A stretch of DNA of 64,000 bases from Antitrichia curtipendula (lineage: Eukaryota > Streptophyta > Bryopsida > Hypnales > Leucodontaceae), in the NCBI GenBank assembly GCA_951230915.1, contig OX579638.1:9442696-9506695 (forward strand). The letters are read 5' to 3'. This document shows positions 1 through 13,200 of this stretch, piece by piece; the stretch's first letter is position 1, and each line of letters starts with the position of its first letter. The position numbers and the translations under genes were made by a program. Under the pieces are notes generated by a model. It worked only from the letters and a program-made list of their open reading frames with translations, was not told where the DNA came from and searched no databases.

Positions 1-3000
1 TCATCTAATTCTCATTGAATTTTGAAGTTGAGATATCTTTAGGCAAGCAGTGAAGAAAATTACTTTCTACTTTGAGCTTGTAGATCTTACAAATGATAAG
101 GAATTTGATTTTGAATCCTTTTTGTATGTGTTCTCTATGAATTTGAAATTTGAATCCTATATTTAAAATTCTCAAAGTTTGCATTTTGGGGTTCAAAATG
201 TCAAAGGAATCTTAGGGATTAAATATGACTTACAAACAAAAGTTGTAACATATGATTTATGTATTGTATCCATGTGGATAGGTCAATTATTGCACTAACC
301 AATATTTTTCAATAAAATTTGAACTTAAACATTGAAAAATCTTTCTAAAATAGACTATAGATTGAATATTGTTAAGTTTTATAAGGTTTACTTTTCTTTG
401 GGTTCAAAATGTTAAGTTTCACTTAGTGATCTTTTAAACTTCTTTATTTTATTTAGGTCATTTTTTAAGGATAATTTTTTTAAATTGAAGTTTTTTGGTT
501 TGGGAGTCTATATCTTTATATCCCTTGAGTAATAGAAAATTTACAAGAAGTTGTACAAATTGATACCATACAAATGTAAGAAAACCAATACAAGTATCTA
601 TAAATATTTAGATGGATGAAAAACAAAGACTTTGTGCTCAATCAACACTACAAAATATACTAGGGTGTTTTTATGTTCTGGGTACTTTTAGATTCAAAGT
701 GCATTCACAAAAATGCAAAAGATGTACAAATTTTTTAATCTCAAGCTTTGATATGCCTTTGAATTAGAAGTGATTGTGATGACGTTGGTATTCTAAATTT
801 AGTAAATATTGTTGAATTTAGATTTTTCTTATAAAACAAACAACAAAGAAGCTACATGAATACCTTCAACATGAAGATTTTGTTTTCCTAAATCTCCAAT
901 TCCTATCCATTTAATTCAATTTTTGTTTGAATTTTTTTCACTCTATTAATTGTTTAGAAAAAATCATCAACTAATTTTAGAATATATATTTTAAAATAAG
1001 GTAGTTCTATATCTAGAGCATGTATTGTAAAATTGATACCCCCTAAATCCTAGTCCTCGTCCTAGTCATAGCATTGTCTACTTTATGCATATTCATCTTT
1101 AATGCATTGTGACATGTTAGAATGCACTAGTTTAAACATGAAACTTTAAAAATAGGATGTCTAAATTTTTTGAGGAATAAAATACTAGTACGTACCCGTA
1201 TACTTCACTAGCAATTACTTTAAAAACAACATGAGAACTACTATAGAGTACGTTTTAAATGTTGGAGCTAATAAATTAAAAAATATTCAAATTATTATAG
1301 TATCATTTTTTATATTATAACTACTATACAATACAATGTAATGATTTATAGTACATAATTTGTAAATCTACACAAGAAGTAGTCTAAAAAGGAGGGGAGG
1401 ACCTATATGAGGAGTTTCCATTTTCTATCTACAAATAGATAAAATAATGAATATTTTATTTTGGATTGTTATCTATTCATTAACACCAACTCAAATGTGT
1501 AGCAGACAAATTTAAAGGACGCATAATATAAGTCAAGTTTAAACAGTATAATACTATTTGTAGGATTTTCCAATTTCTAGGGGGGGTCCTATTGTACATT
1601 TATAATTTATTTGTATAAATTGTTTTATACATGATGTTTGTATATGTGATGTTTGTGTGGGTTGTGTTCAACGATAGTTAGAGTGTACATGTATTGGTCA
1701 ACCTTAACACTGTATGTAAAATTTTGAATTATAATAGGGATATGTTTAAATGACTCAAATTTCAATAATTATTTTTTAGAATACATTAATGTATTGTTGT
1801 TTCTTTTGTTTCAAGGTGATTATCTACCATTTGTGTACATAAAAAAACCCACAAAAACTTGAAATAATTTAAATTAAAACTTTTTTTTTCTTCACAAATT
1901 GTATTTTTATCTATATGAGAAAAAATTAGTTCATTTGGAATTTTGGATTAGTGATGTGAAAGTTATGGAGCATTTTAATTTGTGGGGAATCATAACCTCT
2001 TCTTGAGAAAATAACATATTGGATTCATTATTTAATTCGATTTTTAAAATTTTCAAAAAGAAAAAATTCTAAAAGATTTATTATGCTTACTATAACATTC
2101 TCACAATTACAATGAGTGTTTCAATTCCATCTTAGAGCTATTAATGATTTAGATTTTTCTTCAACCTCCTATTTACTTCTAATTAACAATTTGTTAAAGA
2201 ATGAAAATCAAGTTTTATTTTTTATTTCTAGACTTTCAACTCAATCTTTCAGCATAAAAAGATTTAAATTCAAAATCTGTAGTGCATGAATTTACACTAA
2301 GAAGTTTCAAAGTCTTACAAGTTGAATAAACTCCGTTTTTTTCACTTTAAATGCAAATATATCTTGCAATCTACATGGTCAAAGTTTCTGAAATTACTTC
2401 TACACATTCTTACACTAGTCTAGTGCAAGATCTTATGTTTTAATATGTAAAAAATAAAATTGTAAAGATTTTGTTTTTGCAATAGAAATGGAAATTTTTA
2501 GTGTTTTTTAATGAAAAAAAAAGACTTGGGACTTCAGGGATTAAAGGATATCTTTATTGTGAAACATAACTACATACTTAGTTTATTTGATATGATATAG
2601 GGATTATTGTTTTGGAATTTGCCTCTATTTGCTATAAAAATGATGTCTTCTTGCTTTGGTGATTTTCATGTTTAGAAGCAAAAATGATCATGTCTTTATT
2701 TAATTCAAATTTTCAAATAGAAATTAAATAAGCCAACTTTATAAGTTAACTTAATTAGTGCGCAAGATTTGGTAGTGTGATTTAGCCTTCACACTAATTT
2801 TAACGAATGTGATCTAACTAAAGTGAACATTTGGATAAAATTTAGATGAATAAAATGGATGAATGTATATAAAAGTTGGATGAATATCACACTATTTGAG
2901 ATTGTTAAAAAATAGTGTAAACCACATTATACCTATTTTATTTAAAATATTGTGAACTTCCATGCAATTGCACCTTGCAAATTTGTACAATTTCTAAATC

Positions 3001-4629
3001 ATTGTGGATTAGTGTTTTTATTTCCTTGCACACTAATTGAATTAACTAGTACAATGAAATCCACAATAATTGCATGGAAATGTGCATTGAAAAATATGTT
3101 GTATAACTTATATTGCACTTATTTTATAAATTATCATTATTATTCCAAAAAATAACTTCATATCCCCTTCTTTTTTTTAATAGAGAGTACATTCTATACG
3201 CCAAAATTAAATGCATTGATTCAAGTGTAAATTGTAAAAACATGGGTTCCATTTGATTAATAGACTCTAAATTATTTTGCTAAAAGAGCTTTAAGTATAT
3301 GAGTTATCTACTGATTAAATTAGTGATGTTGTTGATGATCAAGTAGAATCAAGAGCAATATTAGATGCAATTGGTACTATTCTAAAATTTACAATGTATC
3401 AAATCAAACTCTATTTTATTCATGCAACTTCAATGTTGAAGAATTTGAAACAAATTTAGGTTATAAGAATAATTTTTTCTATATAGCAAATTCAAGTAGG
3501 TTACATCTTGTTGATATTGTACTTGTAATAGCATTTTAAATCAAGATATGAAATGTAGTCAACTCATCTCTTTAAAAATTCCTTGTAGGTTATTGCAAAC
3601 ATGTAAACAATAGTAGAGTGACCCAATATCACTCAAGAATTGTTAAATACTAGTAGTAAAGTTGCACATTCCAATGAATTATATAACATTGGCAAAATGC
3701 CAATGAATTTTGGTTGTTGATTACAAGATATATGTCCATGTTATAGACTCTAACTCTAAACAAGACACAAAGGGCAATATAAAGGTAAAGGTTTCCAATA
3801 TGGCCTTTCTTCCAATTGCATCATCTATCTATACATATTCAAGATTTATGGATTGAAACGTTAAAAGATAGAAGATGCGATTGAAAAGGAACCATAATAA
3901 ATGTGCTTACCCATACAATAAGATAATTAATAAGCTAGCATAATTAAACTTTTAATTCATATTAGCCTTAAAACCAAAATTATTCTTTTTATTATAAATT
4001 ATTTAATTTTGAACCCTATTTATTTGAATTATTGAATGCTTTAATAGCTATTTTAATGATCAGCACCAAGAGACCCTTAAATTCAAAAGTCGTTTCAAAT
4101 CAAAAATTGTTCCAAACATCCCATTCCAAAACAATGCTAAATTCAAACATCAATTGTAGAGGTGATGTTTTATCTTCCAAACATTTTATTTACTACCACA
4201 ATATGGGGTGTTTTAAATAAGGTTTTTTTAGCAATGTCCTATAAGTAAGACTTTAAGGAATAACCTTTTAGGAGATTTTCAATAATAAATAAAATACATA
4301 TTTAAAATAAAATCTTATTAAAAATCTCCTAGAAGATAATTACTTCGAATTTTACTACTGGAAGTATGTTAAAAAACTTACTAAAAACACCCTTTATAAT
4401 GCGGTAGTGATTAATAAAAATTTATCCCTCAATCTATTGAAAAAAATAGTAGAAAAAAGAAAAAAGTTAACGATACATGAAAAAATTTAACAATAAATAT
4501 TTTATATGCTATTATTGATTTTTTTTTTTACACTAAAGACTATGCAAAATGACAAGAATACCAAATTGGTAATAACTCAAAAGAAATTGGAAAATATGAA
4601 TTTGTTGTAATAGACAAATAAATTTTGAG
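1..4629. other. AT-rich intergenic DNA, no gene seen
   Basis: No coding region is supported. The open frames are short (under 70 codons), lack family motifs and sit in A/T-rich sequence where chance frames are common. The only structure I recognise is at about 1905-2060, a degenerate stretch containing 'gtgaaagttatggagca' that resembles the interior of the TTAA-flanked elements described later (compare 6440 and 8288). Confidence 0.6.
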
Positions 4630-5542
4630 TTAACCTTTAAAGACCTTTTTTTGCCAAAAAAACACTCAAAACTGTCATTTGTATAGCAAAGACTAAAAAA
4701 ATTTGATTTTTTTTCCTCCACATCTAACCATTGAATCTTACACTTGACTAGTATAAACATGCGTGGAAAAAAATTCAAAAAAATTGACCACACAGATTGC
4801 ACAATACGTGCATTTAAAGTGAAAAAACTAGTTTTTCAGCACATTGCGAGATTAAATTATTTGACTTTGAACCTTCATAACTTTAATTTTTTGCACTACA
4901 GAGTTTTGAGTTTTAAATCTTTAGGGTGGAGAATTGAGTTGAGAGTCTAGGGAAGTAAGAAAATTCAAAAAAACTTAATTTTTATACTTAAATTTTTTAT
5001 TAAATAGAAAAAGGTACCAAATAGAAGGAAAATCTAATTTATTAATATATAAAAAATGGAATTAAAACGCACTTATCCCAATGGTGAGATTGTTTAGGAA
5101 GCAAATTAAACCATGTGGAGCTATTTTTCTTGAAAAATTGCATTCATAAATGAATCCTACAAGTTATTTTTTCAAGAAGATGTTTTAATTGTCCCCAAAA
5201 CAAGATTCTCTATAACTTTCTCATAACAAATCTAAATGGAATGAATCAAAGCTTTCCATTTAGACAAAAATATAATCTATAAGAAAATATTAATTAATTA
5301 ATTTAAAAATATTAATTATTTTCTAGCTGCCCCCTCTTCCCCCCTTTTTCCCTCTCTCCACTATTTTGAGCATAACTTTTGTTCCGGGCACTGTTTGAAA
5401 AAATAATTATATTTCCACAAAGCTAATCAATTTTTCTATCTTCAGCAAAAGTTTCAAAGATTAGGACAAAAAATGAGCCCGTGGGTACTTGCCCAAAATC
5501 CCACTTGTCCCCCGAAGGGACAAATGGTTCTTTAGGGGTTAA
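4630..5542. mobile_element. TTAA-flanked short inverted-repeat element (copy E1)
   Basis: The left end reads TTAACCTTTAAAGACC and the right end, read inward on the other strand, TTAACCCCTAAAGAACC. The ends are therefore inverted and each abuts a TTAA. The right half (about 5130-5542) is the reverse complement of about 7969-8400 in copy E2, sharing the 'aaagttatg' blocks and the 'tgtcccccgaagggaca' segment. It holds no credible ORF. It is a non-autonomous member of the TTAA family; divergence shows it is old. Confidence 0.6.
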
Positions 5543-7739
5543 AAAAGAGCTTAAAATATAATTTTGAGAAACAATGACTAAATTGTCCCCAAATCATAAC
5601 TTTCATTTCATGAATCAAAATTAGTAAATAAAAACTTTTCAAACACAAACACACTTATAAATCAAATCCAAAATTTGTTATCATAAATACAAAAAATTCT
5701 TAGATGTCCAAACTAGTTGTGTTTCATCCCAAACAAAAAAAATTAATCACTTTTGTGGCACTATTCAAAATATAAGCGTACACTAGATCACCGAACTTGA
5801 ACAAAGCATGAAGTAAAAGCTACAATGGTCATGGAGGTAAGTTGATTACATGCACCAATGGGTAAAGCACATTCCATTGGAAGAGATCATTGTTGAAAAT
5901 TTATTTATGCGTTCTCAATAAACTTTGCATTATATGCAATAATTTCTCACAATTTTAAAGAGAAGCATTTGGAACATAATTATTGGAAGAAAAATCATAA
6001 TAAGATTCTTTCAATTTCCCTCTCAATGTAAGCATCTTGATAAATTTACTTTAAAAATTCACTATTTTTTCTATTTTATTGGATAAATGGAGGTTTGTTT
6101 AAAAATCTTTGATTTATAATTTATTTTTATACCCCATAATCCTTAGAGTCCCAAGTGTTCCCTTGGAGAACAATTGAAGGTTTGGTGAGATTCCTATGAT
6201 CTCAATTTTTGATATGATTTTTTTAATTAAAAAAAATAAAGACAAATTAGCTTTTGAAAAATATATGTTTTATTTTAATCAGTGAATTGGAGAAAAAGTT
6301 ATGCTACACAAAGCTTAAAATACTCTAGCTTTGATAGCAAAAAAATTACATAAATTTGAAATAAATTTTTGTTAAATTTATTTTTATGTATTTTTGTTTA
6401 TATACAGAACAATTGATTCATTTAGTTTAGTTTAGTATTGTGAAAGTTATGGAGAATCTTGTTTTGTGGACAATCATCTTAAAAAAATGATGATGAATCA
6501 AATCCATTTTTTAACACAAATTTTATAATTTTAAAGGAAAAAAAAAGCATTTGGATAAAGTTTAGTTGTTTGTTAAAAAAAATTTACTAATGGAAATGGT
6601 GATCTTTTTTGAATTTAAGTCCATCTAAATAATTCACTAGGAGGCATACTGATGCTTGTGACATCTACTAGTTTCTACTCCAATTTGAAATTTTGAAATT
6701 TTTCTAAAATTTAATATTTTATTGCAATTTGAATATTTTATTACCATAGAGTGTTGATTTTCTAATTTTAGTATGTCATCATAAATATTTTGCACCATTA
6801 TATTCTAAACTACAACATATACCCACGGAAAAAATTTCAGATTTTTTGAGCAAATCTTGTATTTGATATGAGTTTTTTTCACTATTTATAAAATAACTAA
6901 TAAAAATTGGATTTTTTTTGGACTACAAGAGAACATGCAATTACATCTCTAACAATTAAATACACAAATTTCCATTTTTATACACAATTGCAAAATAGAA
7001 GCATGCAAAGTGAGGTACTTTGAAGTTTGAAAACTTGGTCACTTACTCATTCTCATAGAGTTAACCCTATGAAGACAAACAGCCAAGCTGAAAAATGGCC
7101 AATAGATGACTATTCAAATCACTATAGAATTGATGAATGTCTCTATTGTAACAAAAAACTTTGATAACATCCTAAGTGCAGGAGTTAGATTCAACATAAA
7201 TTAAGTCATTTTAAATAATAAAAGTACCAGATGCCATCTTGTGATTGGTGTGAGGTGATGTGGACTCTTGAAAATTTGATGTAAAAATTCAATTTTGTCA
7301 AATCTATACTGAATCAAATCCTCATCTATGGTAGGTCTCAACCTTTTAGAGTGAAGGGAAATCCAACAAAATGAAAATCAATAAGGAAAATAGCTTCCAT
7401 CTAAGGTAGGAGGTCCATAAAGTGCTCACACTCTAAAAGCATCCACCTCCTGAAAATGTTTACTATTTGTACATTTTGCTTTATCATTGCACCAAGAATG
7501 TAATAGTGTACATTTCAGGAGGGATGCTTTCACTGACCAATGCATTTCAACTTCAAAAATTCATAACTAATTCCACGAAGCTCCAATAAACACAAAACAA
7601 CTTTGGTTAGATTCCAACTCCATTTGTCTTTCAAGAAAAATTGACTGAAAAATATTTAAAGAATTCAAAACCTTCCCAAATTTATTTTCAGTTCTTAAAT
7701 GAGCGCTCTGTGAACCTCCTGCTTTAGAAGAGATCGCGC
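5543..7739. other. AT-rich intergenic DNA with degenerate repeat
   Basis: No gene is seen. Around 6120-6560 the sequence resembles the interior of E2 in the same orientation, with a 'cccttggagaacaattgaagg' stretch and two 'aaagttatg' blocks. I could not find its TTAA ends, so it is probably a truncated old copy. The rest is unassigned. Confidence 0.5.
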
Positions 7740-7968
7740 TTAAGCCCTTAAAGACCAAAAATCATTTTTTGACAACATAGCGATTTTGGGCAGTCACTAC
7801 AACCGGAATTTTTATTTTGTTTCTTTAAAATTTTCACACAAGATGTGCCCGAGGAGTAGCTTTAAGGCCAATAATTTTCATAACTTTTGACTATGTGGTT
7901 AAAAAGTTATTGCATGATATGTCATTTTCATTGGTCAACGGGCAACTTGGGCAGTTGAAAAAACTTCT

Positions 7969-8557
7969 TTAACCCCTAAAACCCCGCTTGTCTCCTCGGG
8001 GGACAATTTGGGTCCGGGTAGGTTCCTATTGTCTTAGTTTGAAGTGAATTTTCTTTGAGATTTTTTGAGGTTGTGTAGCTTTGCAAGAGCTTTGTGGATA
8101 TATAATTTTTGTTTCAATCAAATGCCGGATGAAAAAGTTATGGCACAATGAGCAAGAAATGGAGATTGGCGGGCAGCCCAAAATAAATTACAAAAAGTCA
8201 AAATAATTTTTTTTGAATTTTTTCACTAAAAGATTATTTTCTTAACTATACGTGAAGCTTTGATTCATTCTATTTGGACTAGGGATGAGAAAGTTATGGA
8301 CAATCTTAGTTTTTCGGGCAATTTAAGCATCTTCTGGAAAAAAAACTTTTTGTTCAACTTTGAATGCTAATATCTTCCAATCCATACGGTGAAATTTGAT
8401 GAAATTTTTACTACATGATCTCAGACAAGTTAAGTACAAGATCCTATGGTTAAATTTCCAAAAAAACAAAAAAATTGGTTTCCTTAAGTGAATACAACAG
8501 AAGTGGTGGTTTTGAGTGGTTTTTGGCAGAAAACACCCTCAGGGTTTTAGGGGTTAA
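7969..8557 (+). mobile_element. Nested TTAA-flanked element E2
   Basis: The element body (about 581 bp) begins CCCCTAAAACCCC and ends GGGTTTTAGGGG. It is bordered on both sides by TTAA (7969-7972 and 8554-8557). The uninterrupted relative at 39342-40272 has a single TTAA at the corresponding place (40039-40042), so TTAA is a target duplication. It is non-coding. The interior contains the repeated 'aaagttatgg' blocks and is shared, inverted, with copy E1. Confidence 0.8.
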
Positions 8558-8570
8558 AAATCACTTTTTT

Positions 8571-9393
8571 TTAACCCCTAACTGCCTGGGCGACCATATA
8601 TGGTCGACCTGAAATTTCAGGCTCATTTTGCAGTGGGCAATTAAAAACGTTTGACCGTTTTAAAAAATTTTACGGGCAGTTTTGAGGGTTAACTATTGAA
8701 AACTTTCATTTTTCATTGAAAAAGGTTAATATTTGATTTTCTAGAGGTCCTCAACTACATATATGTACCATTAGTGAAGAGTAAAGCTTGCCAATTTTAC
8801 TTCATTTCTCGGTTTTGAACAAAGCTCATCAATTTCACTTGATTTGAGATCTAAAAAATTGTACATATTCATTTGCTTTGAAAATGGTCCCAATGGAAAG
8901 AGTAAAGTGTTTTCGTGATTTTCACCGTTTGAAAATTTAAACATGCAAGTGTTGATTTGGAGTTTTTTGCAATTTCCACTTATCAAACAAAATTGCATTC
9001 CAACAATTACAAGGTCGACTGTATAATGAGTTTGATAGCTTTTCATGTGAAATTAAGTTTTTTGAAAGTGCATTTTAGTGTACTAACATTATTTGTAGTT
9101 GTTCATGTCACCTCCCATCCCAAAAAACTTTTATATGCAAATTTCAGCAACATAGTGGGGAGGGACAGCACACTAAAAATAAAATGCATACTTTTCTTTT
9201 GTTATAATCTCACAACTCCTATTGAATTTTATACTCAAAATTGGTATGCATACTAACAAGCAAGCTCTAGAAACATCTATGCGGTTAGATTTTGAAAAAA
9301 AATAAATTTTGCTTCATGGGGGATAACTACTCTCCTATGCTCTTTTTTCATAGGAAAAACACCCTTGGAAAGGCTTAGGCACTTAGGGGTTAA
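8571..9393 (+). mobile_element. Nested TTAA-flanked element E3
   Basis: The body (about 815 bp) begins CCCCTAACTGCC and ends GGCACTTAGGGG, flanked by TTAA at 8571-8574 and 9390-9393. The related empty site at 40021-40024 has one TTAA. It carries a small internal palindrome, 'cgaccatatatggtcg', near 8592. The two frames of 91 and 99 codons here overlap on opposite strands and show no family signature. A close relative lies inverted at 19096-19912. Confidence 0.8.
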
Positions 9394-10087
9394 AATAAAA
9401 ATTTGAAATTGGTTCTTTAGATTTATATATATGTGGAAATCTTTGAATCATTCCATCTTGATTAATGAGATGAAAGTTATGAAGAGTTCTAGTTTGAGGG
9501 TAGTTATGGAATCTCTATTCTAGGATAAATTTTGAAGTCCTTTATTTAACTCAATTTTCAATATTTTTGAAAAAAAATAAAAACATTGGGTGTAGATTGT
9601 TTATTAAAACATTACAACCGTTGGAATTGACATTTTTTAATTCCAATAACTAACTTCTTAACAATTTAGTATTTTGAACATTCTCTAGCTCTTTCTACTT
9701 ACTATTTTTTTCCTATATGTTTTACATTTCCAAATGATCTGAATTTTTTCAAGCACATAGACAACTTGCCTTGAAGAATGAATCCAAAGAGAGTAACCAC
9801 TATTTTGAAAATTTCTGCATACAAATGTGACCTTGTGAAGTGCAGCTGCCCGGATTTTTGCATGGCCCAAAAAAGGCTTTTTGTCAATTCAAATGCTATG
9901 ATCTTGCAATCCACACGGTGGAAATTTCTGAAATTTTTCCCACAACTTCTCAAACTAGTTTATTACAAGATCCTACGGTTACATTTTTCCAAAAGTGTTT
10001 TTTTTCCAAAACTTTGCTACTTGTATTAGAAATAGCAATTTTGGAGTGGTTTGGGTGAAAACATAGTCTCTGATCTCTAGGGGTTAA

Positions 10088-10596
10088 GAGATAAGAAAAG
10101 AGCATTCCTTCAACAAAGTGTCGGGAGATGTGGAGACAAGTCCCCGCTTTTCACAGCAAAGATTCTCTACAACCATACTTAGCAAACGGATCACTGTACA
10201 AAGATTCTGCAGCTCAAAGACATCGTTTCCATGACTTTATATAGAAACGTAAAATGTACGGAGTATCCTATTTGTGCCTCAAGCCTTCATTTAGAACACG
10301 ACTCAAAAAAATCTTTGGTTGGATTACTTTTATTAATCCCAATACGCACCGTACTTAGCGGCTCCTTAATTGGCTTGACTGAACGATTACCCAATTATCC
10401 CTATTTCCGGTGGGCCAAGAATCATTAGCATGTATGTTAGTTCAGAGGCTCCCTGAAATGGACTCCTTGGTCATGAATGCAGGTGGCCTGAATTCAGGGA
10501 CGGTGGGTTAATATAAAGGGGACGCTAATTGTGGTACGATTTTAGCAGAGGACCGACAATTAAAAGTGGGGATTTGGAGGCATTAGAGCATCGTTA
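10088..10596. other. Intergenic, nothing recognised
   Basis: A short unique-looking stretch of more balanced composition. The 65-codon frame at 10231-10428 has no recognised motif and no splice or promoter support. I see no repeat. Confidence 0.5.
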
Positions 10597-10728
10597 AGAG
10601 CATCCCCACTCCAACACGGGGAAGCAACACTTCAAATGGTCTAAACCATTGATCTTAGAAGATTTTCTAAGATCAATGGTTCAGACCATTTGAAGTGTTG
10701 CTTCCCCGTGTTGGAGTGGGGATGCTCT
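10597..10728. mobile_element. Foldback MITE, near-perfect hairpin
   Basis: Two arms of about 64 bp (10597-10660 and 10665-10728) are reverse complements with a single mismatch near position 10643, around a loop of a few bases. The outer sequence is AGAGCATCCCCACTCC. Ends of the GAGCATC type are common in plant MITEs. A second 'agagcatc' sits just outside at 10586. A transcript across it would form a long hairpin and could be a small-RNA source. I could not fix the target duplication, so the superfamily is undetermined. Confidence 0.85.
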
Positions 10729-12629
10729 ATTGGGACACTCTCAATAACTTGCTAAATATATTTATATCTTCTGTTTGGTGTAAAATTAGAACTCGTGATT
10801 ATTATCAGTGGAAGTGAATCAAATTCCTCTTTAAATACTTTGGAAAAAGAATTTAAACAAAAAAATAGAACTCATTGAAAGCTATTGTAGCTAAAAGAAA
10901 AAAACTAATATATCACAGTAAATCACCTTAAACCCCTAAAGGACCAAAGACTGTTTTTTGACAACATAGCGATTTGGGATAACTCACTACAAATGGAGTT
11001 GTTATGTTTCTTCTTTAAAAATTTCACACCACATGTGTCCAAGGAGTAGCTTTAAGGCCCAACAATTTTCATAACTTCAGACTATATGGTTTAAAAGTTA
11101 TTGCATACTATGTAGTTTTTGTAAATCGGTGAGAAATTCAGCATTAGAGAGAAAATGAGGTATCAGGAGGGATGCCAAAAAGTGACCAAACCAATCTATT
11201 AATAAAAAATAAGCAACCTAATAAATCTAAGCGCAATGCATTGTCAACTTGTGTGAATTTCGCAAAGAATGTCATGACTCAAAAATCAAGGGGTAGCAAA
11301 GATATGTTTAATAATCACAAGCATCAGATTACACAATGATTGATTGACAATGAAACAAATTAAGCGAAATAAAGTGGCTTTTGAAGCTAGTTACCAAAAT
11401 AATTAGAAACACTAATGATTTTGTATTAACTTTACAAGCCATTTAGTTGAGAGCATTTGAAGTTGAGAATGAGAGATAGTTATACAAGTGGGATAGTATT
11501 AGGTAAATCAATCCATGTGGGATATATAAATTAGGATTAATAGACTCACAGCTGCTCATAGTTAAGTGAAAAGTAGGAATTGTGTTCATGGTCAAATTTC
11601 AGACCTCATTTAGGCATAGTATAATGATATATTTACATAGTTATGATACACTTCCAATGATAATAATTAGAAGTTATAATTTTACACAAAGTGAAAGATA
11701 GAAACACAAATACATACACACAATCAAGGTGGGATTAGAAAAGAATAATGTTTGTGTGTGCATGCGCAAATGTCTCTTCCTTTGTCAGCGCCGATGGAAT
11801 TTGTTTCTTAAAAGATAAATAAGAATCAATATCTCGTACTTGCAACCCAACCAACAATGTGTGTGTGGAGCAACTCAAAGCCCTAGTATAGAATAGATGT
11901 CAAAAATTGAGATTCCTTATACCTATCCAAAGTACTTTGGGATGCACTTCCAATCATAAAACTTTCAAGTTCTCATTATAAACTCGTCAAAAATTAGAAG
12001 TTTATTTGGAAGGGTTGTTGGTGGAGTGGATAGAGGGTGCTTTAACTTTGGACAATGTTAAAATCAATTAGTTTATTCTATTTTTGTCAATTTAGATTTT
12101 ACAATATAGTATATGACTTGTTTCCAATAATGTTAGGCGTTTTAGCATATGTCCAATTGAGCGATGGGAGGGATAATTTTCTCTCATTAGGGAATAGAAA
12201 GAATGAAGATTGCACTATTTTTGTTAATTTTTCATCAAGTTTGGAATTAGTAGAAATTAAGGAAGTGTAGATAATAGTCCAACTTGTTTTCAATGTATAA
12301 GTGAATCTATTTATGAGAAGTACAAAACTAAAAATTGGTCTTAGTAACTTCATTAGGTGTCAATATGCTATCCCTCACACAATAATGAAGTTGCTAAACC
12401 ACATCATATTCCTTTCATGATTCATGAAAATAGGTCAGCCTATCTTGGGCAACTGGGAGTCTGGGACCCGGTTGGAAACACGCTATGTACCATACATTGT
12501 TCGTTTGTTCATCCCGAACTCTAATTCGAGTAACAAACTATTATCATAATAGTGTGCAGAGAATGTCTAAAAGAAAATTAAAAAAATCTCTTCTAAGCCA
12601 AGGTGGAATTAGTACAAGTTTCCATTTGA

Positions 12630-12668
<39 letters not shown>

Positions 12669-13200
12669 TTATTAATAATTTTTTTTAATATTGAAATTCA
12701 ACTGATTTTATATATAAGTATTTTGCATATTATCAATAATCCATTTTCGTGAGTGTCTCTTATGCCAGAAGAACTCGACCTTCTTTTGGAGGCTGTGTGA
12801 ATGAAGCGTCTCTTATGTGAAACATGTTGAATTAGTACAGTAATGATGCACAAACTTGTCACAATTTTCGTAGTCCCCACTTTAGAGTCCAGGTTGTGTC
12901 TACACTTTTGAGTTTACCAAAGCTTGATTTTTATAAGCAGCGAAGAAGATCGTTTAGTCCGAGTAAAGAGACTGGGGATTCATGATAGTTCAACTTTAAA
13001 CTCAAGGCCCATTTCTGTAGGGTTTAAGGTTTTGGATTGGATTTGGAGAACATGACTATATCATAATCTTCTCTCTTCTTTCGTGTTATGGTGGTGGGTC
13101 TCTTCATTAAAGAGAATCCAACTATTGAGGTTACTTGAAAGAAAATACAACCTTGTTGTGGATATAACACCCGGCCAGCTTGGCCATTTCATTCACTAGA
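10729..13200. other. Intergenic, with a TTAA-element fragment
   Basis: At 10928 the sequence TTAAACCCCTAAAGGACC starts about 200 bp matching the left part of copy P (7740-7965). The right end is missing. The frames at 12055-12270 and 12099-12353 overlap on opposite strands, and I do not accept either. A (TA)n run is listed separately. I see nothing else. Confidence 0.5.
12632..12664. repeat. (TA)n microsatellite
   Basis: About 16 uninterrupted TA units. Prone to slippage; no function inferred. Confidence 0.95.

Larger units (their letters stand above)
7740..10087 (+). mobile_element. TTAA-flanked element (copy P) interrupted by two nested elements
   Basis: The left end is TTAAGCCCTTAAAGACC and the right end is CTAGGGGTTAA. 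Without the two insertions (7969-8557 and 8571-9393, counting one TTAA each) its length would be about 944 bp. This matches the 931 bp of the uninterrupted inverted copy at 39342-40272, to which both flanking parts align. Shared landmarks are the 'gcatgatatgtcattttcat' segment near 7913 and the 'gtgcagctgcccgg' type segment near 9840. There is no coding capacity. Pieces of the same element occur at 10928-11130 and 28876-29085. Confidence 0.75.

Noticed and set aside
9685..10058. Overlapping frames on both strands of 61-83 codons
   Set aside because: They recur in the inverted copy at 39342-40272 because the DNA repeat is conserved. Both strands are open and neither has a protein motif.
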